64,000 nt of DNA from Aminivibrio pyruvatiphilus (GTDB lineage Bacteria; Synergistota; Synergistia; Synergistales; Aminobacteriaceae), in contig NZ_SORI01000002.1 in the NCBI RefSeq assembly GCF_004366815.1, forward strand, positions 1 through 64,000, given 5' to 3'. Under the pieces are notes generated by a model that made no database searches, was not told the DNA's origin, and saw only the letters and a list, made by a program, of their open reading frames with translations. The position numbers were made by a program, and so were the translations under genes. Shown here one piece after another: positions 57,889 through 64,000 of the stretch (positions within the stretch are counted from its first letter, which is position 1; every line of letters begins with the position of its first letter).

Positions 57889-58623
57889 TTACGCTTCCTG
57901 GGCCCCTCCCAGGTATGCGTCTTTCACGGCGGGGTCGCAGAGCAGCGAACGGCCCGCACCCTCGAGCACCACGCGGCCGTTCTCGAGAACGTAGGCATAG
58001 TCCGCGATGGCAAGGGCCTGGTTGGCGTTCTGTTCCACCAGCACAACCGTTATCCCCTCGTCGCGGATGCGCCGAACGGTATCGAAGACTCCCTTCACAA
58101 TGATCGGGGCGAGGCCGAGGGACGGTTCGTCGAGAAGGAGCACCTTCGGCTCCGCCATCAGGCCCCTGCAGATGGCGAGCATCTGCTGCTCCCCTCCCGA
58201 GAGGGTTCCTGCCTGCTGGCGTGCCCTCTCCTTCAGGATAGGGTACATTTCGAACATGCGGTCGAGGTTTCTCCGGACGCGCCCCGCATCGTTCACGGTG
58301 TACGCTCCCGCCATCAGGTTCTCCCGGACGGTGAGCCCGGCGAAGACCTGCCTTCCCTCGGGTACCTGCACCACGCCGAGCTTGACCACCCGGTAGGGCT
58401 CCCGGGGCAGCAGCTTCGCCGTGTCCGGGCCGGTTCCGTCCCACAGGAAGATCTTTCCCCGCTCCTGCTTCACCAGGCCCGATATGGTGTTGAGCAGGGT
58501 GCTCTTCCCTGCCCCGTTGGAGCCGATAATGCTCACGATGCTCCCCCGCTTCACTTCGAGGGAGACTCCGGAAAGGGCCTGCACGTGGCCGTAGGAGACC
58601 CACAGATCCTCTATACGGAGCAT
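57889..58623 (-). CDS. livF: Branched-chain-amino-acid-type ABC transporter ATPase, LivF
   Basis: The 244-residue ATPase has Walker A GSNGAGKST, the signature LSGGEQQ, Walker B LLLDEPSLGLAP and the H-loop region replaced by EQN as typical for LivF. It powers uptake with LivG, LivM and LivH. Start follows AAGGAGG and overlaps the livG stop by 13 bases. The terminal residues extend normally. Confidence 0.93.
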   Translation of the reverse strand: MLRIEDLWVSYGHVQALSGVSLEVKRGSIVSIIGSNGAGKSTLLNTISGLVKQERGKIFLWDGTGPDTAKLLPREPYRVVKLGVVQVPEGRQVFAGLTVRENLMAGAYTVNDAGRVRRNLDRMFEMYPILKERARQQAGTLSGGEQQMLAICRGLMAEPKVLLLDEPSLGLAPIIVKGVFDTVRRIRDEGITVVLVEQNANQALAIADYAYVLENGRVVLEGAGRSLLCDPAVKDAYLGGAQEA

Positions 58624-59390
58624 GATCCATCCTCCTTGCCGATGTAGGCTTCCGTCACTTCCTTGTTTGCCCGGATTTCGGCGGGTGTTCCCGATGCGAG
58701 CAGCTTCCCGAAGTTGAGCACGTAGATGCAGGAAGAGAGCGTCATGATAACCTCCATCCGGTGCTCGATCACCAGCACGGCGAATCCGAAGCGCTCCCGC
58801 AGATCCCCCACCAGCCCGATAAACTCCCGGACCTCGCTGGGGTTGAGCCCGGCGGCAGGCTCGTCCAGCAGCAGCACCTTCGGTCCCGTGGCCAGGGCCC
58901 GGGCGATTTCCAGCTTCCGCTGCAGGCCGTAGGGAAGGTTGGACGGCTTCTCGTCGGCATACCTGTCCAGCCCCACCAGGGAAAGATATTCCCGGGCCGT
59001 CGAGCGGACCTCCCGTTCCCGTCCCCGGAAGGCCGCCCCGAAGGTGAAGAGGGAGAGGAGGCCGTACTCCGAATAGGGGTCGGCGGCTGTCATCACGTTC
59101 TCCAGCACCGAGAGTCCCCGAAACAGCCGGATGTTCTGGAAGGTGCGCCCGATGCCGCTCCGGGTGATCTCGAACTGCTCCTTCCCCGCCAGTTCCGCTC
59201 CTTCGAGGAGAATGCTCCCTTTGTCAAGGGGATAGACCCCCGTGATCAGGTTGAACGCGGTGGTCTTCCCCGCGCCGTTGGGGCCGATGATCCCCACGAT
59301 CTCTCCCTTTTCCGCGCTGAAGGAAAAATCATCCACCGCACGGACGCCGCCAAAGGACTTGGTCAGGCCGCGCACTTCGAGGAGGCTCAC
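58611..59390 (-). CDS. livG: Branched-chain-amino-acid-type ABC transporter ATPase, LivG
   Basis: The 259-residue ATPase has Walker A GPNGAGKTT, the LivG-type signature LPYGLQRKLEIARAL, Walker B LLLDEPAAGLNP and H-loop EHRM. The start is GTG at 59390, overlapping the livM stop (GTGA). The gene order livH-livM-livG-livF is canonical. Confidence 0.93.
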   Translation of the reverse strand: MSLLEVRGLTKSFGGVRAVDDFSFSAEKGEIVGIIGPNGAGKTTAFNLITGVYPLDKGSILLEGAELAGKEQFEITRSGIGRTFQNIRLFRGLSVLENVMTAADPYSEYGLLSLFTFGAAFRGREREVRSTAREYLSLVGLDRYADEKPSNLPYGLQRKLEIARALATGPKVLLLDEPAAGLNPSEVREFIGLVGDLRERFGFAVLVIEHRMEVIMTLSSCIYVLNFGKLLASGTPAEIRANKEVTEAYIGKEDGSCSV

Positions 59391-60250
59391 GGCCGCACCC
59401 CCTTCATCCGGCTGAGAAGCCGGCGCACCGACTTCGGGGAAAGCTCGTGCTCGCCCATGATGCCCGCGGTGCGGTAGTTGACGATCAGGAGGACGATCAC
59501 GCAGTAGATGGCCACCCGCCACTCCGAGGCGAAGCGGAGAAATTCGGGAAGCCCGGTGAGCAGTATCGTGGCCAGCACCGTTCCGGTAAGGCTGTTCACG
59601 CCACCCACAAAGACGATGATGGTCCACTCCGCCGAGATGATCCAGTTGAAGGCGGCGGGTTCCAGGTAGGTGGTGTAGAAGCCGAAGAGCACTCCCGAAT
59701 AGCCCGTGAGCGCCCCGGCGAAAAGGAACGTGACCAGCTTCAAGCGGTAGACGTTGATCCCCATGGACTTGGCGGCCAGTTCGTCCGACCGGAGGGCGAG
59801 GCACTGCCGGCCGTACTTGGAGTTCTTGTAGAGAATGACGAGCGCAAGGCAGACCGCGACGCTCGCGAGAACCACCGGAAGCGTCGTGAGCTGCGGAATG
59901 CCGGAGATGCCCATGGCCCCTCCGGTGATGTTTGCCGAGTTGTTGAGCAGCGCCACGATGGCTTCGCCGAAACCGAGCGTCACGAGGGAGATGTAGTCCC
60001 TTCTGAGGCGTACCGTGGGCAGCCCCACGAGAAGGGCGGCCAGCATGGCAGCGGCGATGGCGAGGGCAACGGCGGGAACGACGGGCACGGAGTAATTGCG
60101 GATGAGAACCGCCGAGACGTAGCCCCCGATGGCCATGAAGGCGGCCTGGCCCAGGGAGAAAAGCCCCGTGAGACCCGTGATGAGGTAGACCCCGAGCACC
60201 CCTATGAGGGCGATACCGGTGAAGATGACGGTGGAGATGAAGTAATCCAT
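59387..60250 (-). CDS. livM: Branched-chain-amino-acid-type ABC transporter permease, LivM
   Basis: The 287-residue inner-membrane permease has eight to nine hydrophobic segments and the LivM features GLFSLGQAAFMAIGGY, SYRLKLV-like loop (NVYRLKLVTF) and EWTIIVFVGGVNSLTG. It pairs with LivH. Start ATG at 60250, ten bases after livH. Confidence 0.92.
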   Translation of the reverse strand: MDYFISTVIFTGIALIGVLGVYLITGLTGLFSLGQAAFMAIGGYVSAVLIRNYSVPVVPAVALAIAAAMLAALLVGLPTVRLRRDYISLVTLGFGEAIVALLNNSANITGGAMGISGIPQLTTLPVVLASVAVCLALVILYKNSKYGRQCLALRSDELAAKSMGINVYRLKLVTFLFAGALTGYSGVLFGFYTTYLEPAAFNWIISAEWTIIVFVGGVNSLTGTVLATILLTGLPEFLRFASEWRVAIYCVIVLLIVNYRTAGIMGEHELSPKSVRRLLSRMKGVRP

Positions 60251-60260
60251 CGTGTTCCTC

Positions 60261-61154
60261 CTACGCCTTTTCCTGCACGATGACCCCGGCGATTCCCCGG
60301 GGCCGCACCAGCAGGAAGGCCAGCATCACGACGAAGATGAAGACCGGGGCCCAGCCGGCCCCTACCCACGAAATGAAGAAAATTTCGAGAACACCCAGGA
60401 GCACCGCGCCGATCACGGCGCCATGGATGCTCCCCAGGCCGCCGAGAACCGAGGCGACGAATCCCTTCACCACCATCTGTCCGAGCTGGGGGTAAAGGGT
60501 GTAGTTCATGCCGAGAAAGACGCCGCTGACGCCCCCCAGCGTACCGGAGATCATCAGGGCCATGGTGACCAGGAAATCGGGGTTCATCCCCATGAGCTGC
60601 ACCGTGTTCACGTCGAAACAGGCGGCCCTGATGCCGAGGCCGATCTTCGTCCTGTACAGGATAAAAAGCAGGGCAAGCAGCGCGGTGATCGAGAGGGCGA
60701 ACATCATCATGTCCGTCACCGCCACGTTCACCCCGAACAGGGGAACGGCGGAAGTGGTGAAAAACCGGGGATAGGAGTAGAAATTGCTGCTGGCGTAGAT
60801 CGTGATCAGGTTCTCCAGCAGAATGCCCATGGTGATCGACGAGATGAAGTAGTAGACCGGCTCGCTCTTCGTCCGGCGAAGGCGCCGGAAGGCCAGCCGC
60901 TCGACTGCGGCGGCGATGAGCGCCCCCGAGAGTGCGGCGGCGGCGAGGACGGCTGAAAAAAGGACAAGGGAGGAATCAAGATGCTCTGAAAGATACCGGG
61001 AGGCTACGTATCCCGCATAGGCGGTGACGGTCATGACGCCGCCCTGGGAAAAGTTCGAGAACTTGAGGACATTGAAGATGAGCGCGAAGCCTACCGCGAT
61101 GAGCGCGTAGACCGATCCGAGGGAGATTCCGTTGAGGATGTTCTGCACCAGCAT
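60261..61154 (-). CDS. livH: Branched-chain-amino-acid-type ABC transporter permease, LivH
   Basis: The 297-residue permease has eight hydrophobic segments and the LivH opening NGISLGSVYALIAVG, with GGLGSIHGAVIGAVLLG near the C-terminus. AAAGGAG lies upstream. It is separated from the binding-protein gene by 154 bases containing an 11-bp-stem hairpin. Confidence 0.92.
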   Translation of the reverse strand: MLVQNILNGISLGSVYALIAVGFALIFNVLKFSNFSQGGVMTVTAYAGYVASRYLSEHLDSSLVLFSAVLAAAALSGALIAAAVERLAFRRLRRTKSEPVYYFISSITMGILLENLITIYASSNFYSYPRFFTTSAVPLFGVNVAVTDMMMFALSITALLALLFILYRTKIGLGIRAACFDVNTVQLMGMNPDFLVTMALMISGTLGGVSGVFLGMNYTLYPQLGQMVVKGFVASVLGGLGSIHGAVIGAVLLGVLEIFFISWVGAGWAPVFIFVVMLAFLLVRPRGIAGVIVQEKA

Positions 61155-61253
61155 GAGACCAGCTCCTTTGCCCTTCCGGACTGCGGCGCCTGCAGGGAGT
61201 GCTCCGGCCGGTACCGCGTATCCGCCGCGCCGGGGAAGGGAGGGAAGAAATGA

Positions 61254-61290
61254 GAGGTCGCCCTGTTCCCGGAAGAGAAAGGGCGACCTC
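61254..61290 (-). promoter_or_regulatory. Intercistronic hairpin after the binding-protein gene
   Basis: GAGGTCGCCCT (61254-61264) and AGGGCGACCTC (61280-61290) form a perfect 11-bp stem between livJ and livH. Such hairpins commonly keep the upstream binding-protein mRNA abundant while partly stopping transcription. No strong T-run follows. Confidence 0.6.
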
Positions 61291-61308
61291 GGGAGACACT
61301 TCAGAAGT

Positions 61309-62472
61309 CTATTTCTTGTGCTTCTCGGGCACGTAGCGTCCGAGTTCGGCGTACGCTCCCTTTTCGATCTTGTACATGACCATGGACAAACCCACCGGCT
61401 GATGCGTTTCGGGGGAGATTGTCAGGACACCCGTGGTTCCCTGGAGATCCTTCACCTGCGGCATGCCCGCCATGACCTGGGCCGCCGAGGTTCCGCCGCC
61501 GAGCTTCATGGCTTCCCGGATAAGAAGGATCTTGTCATAGCCGAGGAAAACCTTGTTCACGGGATTCTCGCCGTACTTGCCCTTGTAGATGTCCCAGACT
61601 TCCTTGAGCTGGGGCTCTTTTTCGGAGAAGTTGTTGGCCAGGTAGATGTTGTCCGCCGCCTCGGGGTCGTTCACGAGGGAGGCGAAGGGCGGGGCGAAGT
61701 CGAGGCCGCCGATGATGGGAATGTCGAGGCCGACCTGCTTGCGCTGGTTCGTCACCAGCACGGCTTCCTGGATGTAGTTGGGGAAGTACAGGCAGTCGGC
61801 GCCGGCTTCCCTGATCTTGGCGAGCTGGGTCTTGAAGTCCTTGTCGCCCTTGGTGTAGACCTGTTCGGAGGCGATCTCGCCGCCGGCCGCCTTGATGTAC
61901 TCCACGTAGGGCTTCATCAGGGAGACCGCGAAGGCGTTGGACTGGTCGTAGAGCACGCCGACCTTCCTGAGGCCCAGGACGTCGATGGTGTAGCTGGCCA
62001 TGATCTCGGAATACTGGACGCTGGAAGGCTGCATAAGGAACATGGCCGCCTGGGGCTTGCCGTCCTCTCCGACGGTGACCCGCGGGTCGATGAAGCTGCC
62101 GACCACCGGCACGCCCGCCTTGCCGGCGATGGGGGCGAGGGCAAGGCCGATGTTGCTGACGGGGGGTCCGACGACCGCCACGGCACCGGAACTCACGAGG
62201 CTGTTATATCCCTTGATGGCTTCCTGGACGTTGGCCTTCGTGTCCATGGTGACGAGCTTCAGCATGGCGCCGTCGATGCCGCCGGCCGCGTTGATCTTCT
62301 CGATGGCGATCTCGGCGCCCCTGGTCACCGCGTTCCCCCACACCGACGTGGGGCCGCTGATATCCTGCATATTGCCGATCAGAATCTCCTTCGCCGACGC
62401 CGCTCCGGCAAAACCGGCCAGCACTGCGACGAGCACCGCACAGAACAACCACTTTCCCATTCCGTTCTTCAT
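61309..62472 (-). CDS. livJ: Branched-chain-amino-acid-type ABC substrate-binding protein
   Basis: The 387-residue periplasmic protein has a signal peptide (residues 1-27, ending AASAKE) and the type I binding fold of LivJ/LivK: ILIGNMQDISGPTSVWG, AVVGPPVSNIGLALAPIAG and GVLYDQSNAF. The family also takes aromatic and other acids, so the ligand is not certain. ATG at 62472 follows GGAGGG. It lies 30 bases after the flavoprotein gene, in the same operon. Confidence 0.9.
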   Translation of the reverse strand: MKNGMGKWLFCAVLVAVLAGFAGAASAKEILIGNMQDISGPTSVWGNAVTRGAEIAIEKINAAGGIDGAMLKLVTMDTKANVQEAIKGYNSLVSSGAVAVVGPPVSNIGLALAPIAGKAGVPVVGSFIDPRVTVGEDGKPQAAMFLMQPSSVQYSEIMASYTIDVLGLRKVGVLYDQSNAFAVSLMKPYVEYIKAAGGEIASEQVYTKGDKDFKTQLAKIREAGADCLYFPNYIQEAVLVTNQRKQVGLDIPIIGGLDFAPPFASLVNDPEAADNIYLANNFSEKEPQLKEVWDIYKGKYGENPVNKVFLGYDKILLIREAMKLGGGTSAAQVMAGMPQVKDLQGTTGVLTISPETHQPVGLSMVMYKIEKGAYAELGRYVPEKHKK

Positions 62473-62502
62473 GCCATTGTTCCCTCCAATGTGAATATGT
62501 TT

Positions 62503-63858
62503 TCAGTGCGTTTTCCGGGAAGCCCTGTGCTCCTTCAGAATGGGGCCGTAGACATCCCGGTCTTTCGCGTAGCACCCGGTGGGACCTCCCTGGGACATGA
62601 CCTCGCTGCACAAACTGCACGAAACGCACACCTTCTTCGGATCGACCGCCCCCTTCTCCAGCACGTCTTTCGGCAGACCGGGGTACGCAAACCCCGTCCG
62701 CCCGAACCCCGCAAGCGTTACAGCCCTCCGCGCCACGTTGGCGGCGGCGGCAAAAACTCCGAACTGGCGAAGCCACGTATACCCCGGGCCGGTCACCGGA
62801 AGATCCCGGTATTCCCGCTGCACCTTCTCCGTCAGGGAGAAGAGGCGGGCGACGCCTTCTAGGGGGTGCTCCGGCGCTTCGATGTTCCCCGGAATGAGCC
62901 GGTCGAAGGGACGCACGAGCCAGGGATTATAGTAGGGGGTTCCGGTGGAAGTGGTCAGCAGGTTCAGGCCGAGTTCCCTCAGAATGCCGACAAGCTTCAG
63001 GGGTTCGGTCATATCGGGGGCAGGCGGATCGGACCGGTCGCAGCCCCAGCCGTAGGGGTACGGAAAACCGTCGAAGAGATTCATGCGGCTGGTTACGAGG
63101 AAAGAAGGGTTCTTCACGGCCGACCGAATGCGTTCCGTCATCTCCCGCAGGAAACGGGTCCTGCCCTCAAAGCCGCCGCCGAATTTTCCGGGGCGCAGGT
63201 GAGCCGCGAGAAGCTCTGAACCGAGATAGCGATGGCAGCTCTTGATGTCGATACCGTCGAAACCTATTTTTTCCGCCCGGACCGCCGCCTCGGTCATGCG
63301 GTCCTGCACCGCTTCGATGTCGGCATCGGAAAGGGGCGCCACATCCCCGGGGACCTTTGCACGCCGGTCGAGCAGCTCATAGGGGACGGTCAGGCCCGGA
63401 GTCGTTCCCGTGGCGTGGCGGTACCGGCCTGCGTCCTGAAGCTGGAGAAGGCACAGGGGAGAGTGGGAAGGACCGAGGGATTCGCGGGCGGCCGAGCGGG
63501 TCGCTTCAAGAAGAGAGGCGATCGCCTTCTCCGTGGATGCCTCGATGCACATCTGGCGGTCGCTGCTGCGGCCTCCCTGCCAGACGGCGCAGGCTTCGAA
63601 CTGGATCAGCCCCCACCCGCCGGCGCCGTAGCGCCGGTAGCGTCGGAACGTGAACTCACCGGGCGAGCCGTCGGGAAGGGAATCGCGCCCCTCCATGGGA
63701 AGAGTCGAAAAACGGTTGGGAATGGTCCGGTCTCCTGCCGCCGCAGGTGCGGCAAGGACGGAAAGATCTTCACTGAAGGAAATGTCGAGACCGAGCGTTT
63801 CGATTTTTTGACTGAGCTCGTCAAGCGTGGCGAAGCTGAAAGATTCGTACTGTGCCAT
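62503..63858 (-). CDS. Old-yellow-enzyme family Fe-S flavoprotein
   Basis: The 451-residue protein has an OYE-type FMN barrel (NRFSTLPMEG near residue 48, CLLQLQDAGRY, and a GFDGIDIKSCHRYLGSELLA block) and, at its C-terminus, a cysteine cluster C-x2-C-x2-C-x11-C (CVSCSLC..C). 2,4-Dienoyl-CoA reductases have a similar cluster, but then carry a further FAD/NAD domain of about 250 residues that is absent here. Electrons must come from another partner. It is the first gene of the LIV operon, behind a strong TATAAT and dyads. Confidence 0.85.
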   Translation of the reverse strand: MAQYESFSFATLDELSQKIETLGLDISFSEDLSVLAAPAAAGDRTIPNRFSTLPMEGRDSLPDGSPGEFTFRRYRRYGAGGWGLIQFEACAVWQGGRSSDRQMCIEASTEKAIASLLEATRSAARESLGPSHSPLCLLQLQDAGRYRHATGTTPGLTVPYELLDRRAKVPGDVAPLSDADIEAVQDRMTEAAVRAEKIGFDGIDIKSCHRYLGSELLAAHLRPGKFGGGFEGRTRFLREMTERIRSAVKNPSFLVTSRMNLFDGFPYPYGWGCDRSDPPAPDMTEPLKLVGILRELGLNLLTTSTGTPYYNPWLVRPFDRLIPGNIEAPEHPLEGVARLFSLTEKVQREYRDLPVTGPGYTWLRQFGVFAAAANVARRAVTLAGFGRTGFAYPGLPKDVLEKGAVDPKKVCVSCSLCSEVMSQGGPTGCYAKDRDVYGPILKEHRASRKTH

Positions 63859-63914
63859 GGGCCTCCCTCTCGCTTACGGCGCTTCCTATACGGAGACGCC
63901 GGGGTAAATTCATG

Positions 63915-63979
63915 GGTTGACCAAGGACAACCAAACAACTGACGAAATTATATCATTTGGGCTTCCGGCTGGGAAGCCC
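63915..63979 (-). promoter_or_regulatory. Promoter with two dyads for the flavoprotein-LIV operon
   Basis: Read leftward, TTCCCA (63970-63975) and TATAAT (63947-63952) are 17 bases apart. A perfect 8-bp dyad (63959-63966 with 63972-63979) overlaps the -35. A near-palindrome GGTTGTCC-TTGGTCAACC (63915-63932) lies just past the predicted start. Either could be an operator. Confidence 0.5.
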
Positions 63980-64000
63980 TGTCCCGGAACGTCAGTTTCC

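Noticed and set aside
1-64000. CRISPR arrays, tRNA or rRNA genes, transposases and integrases.
   Set aside because: No regularly spaced repeats, tRNA-like cloverleafs, rRNA signatures or transposase/integrase motifs were seen anywhere in the window.

Overview
The window is about 64 kb of gene-dense, GC-rich bacterial chromosome with short intergenic gaps and many head-to-tail operons. The gene content suggests an anaerobic, diderm (Gram-negative-type) bacterium that ferments amino acids and organic acids. It carries lipid A aminoarabinose genes (outer membrane), two tungsten-type aldehyde:ferredoxin oxidoreductases, a four-cluster ferredoxin, TRAP and branched-chain-amino-acid-type ABC uptake systems, an M20 amidohydrolase and several PLP enzymes, and no respiratory complex. 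A member of the Synergistota would fit. That placement is inference from gene content and has not been tested by any search.

Layout. 0-7 kb: a partial gene, a UPF0182 membrane protein, a prepilin-like protein, a secreted lytic transglycosylase, a small secreted protein and an M20 amidohydrolase. 6.6-14.2 kb: a lipid A L-Ara4N locus with an ArnE-like subunit divergent from arnT-arnC-arnA(formyltransferase)-arnA(dehydrogenase)-arnD-ugd. ArnA is split into two genes and no ArnB is present. 14.2-21.5 kb: an LmeA-like secreted protein, then a minus-strand operon of UPF0316, PAS/GGDEF, deoxynucleoside kinase, zinc-ribbon protein, FAD oxidoreductase, secreted protein and TruD. 21.7-26.6 kb: an intact GGDEF protein, a parvulin-type PPIase, a 55-residue membrane protein and a two-gene phosphorelay (CitB-like regulator plus a REC-HPt protein with no usable kinase core). 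26.6-38.6 kb: a tungsten-enzyme island (ThiF-like, AOR, MoaD-like), an S9 peptidase, paired short chromate transporters, an acetamidase, secreted proteins, a deaminase, and a second AOR with its ferredoxin. 38.7-49.3 kb: one minus-strand sugar-acid operon (split UxaA-type dehydratase, DctPQM, alcohol dehydrogenase, two enolase-superfamily enzymes, LacI regulator, RraA-like aldolase, SDR). 49.5-55.4 kb: a second acetamidase, nitroreductase, MntA/HepT toxin-antitoxin pair, and a MocR regulator with a class III aminotransferase. 55.5-64 kb: a minus-strand operon with an old-yellow-enzyme Fe-S flavoprotein, a complete LIV-type ABC transporter, a fucose-isomerase-like protein and a ketopantoate-reductase-like protein.

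The most unusual signals are in non-coding DNA. They are a promoter-terminator leader in front of the first AOR, a multi-armed 177-nt inverted-repeat element at 33174-33350 whose G-U pairs favour the plus strand, possible leaderless genes, a leader peptide overlapping UPF0316, and a hairpin placed between a Shine-Dalgarno sequence and its start codon. Among proteins, the notable points are a GGDEF protein that has lost its catalytic signature but kept the c-di-GMP inhibitory site, and the kinase-less REC-HPt protein. All functional calls are by eye from sequence motifs and family knowledge; no search was run.
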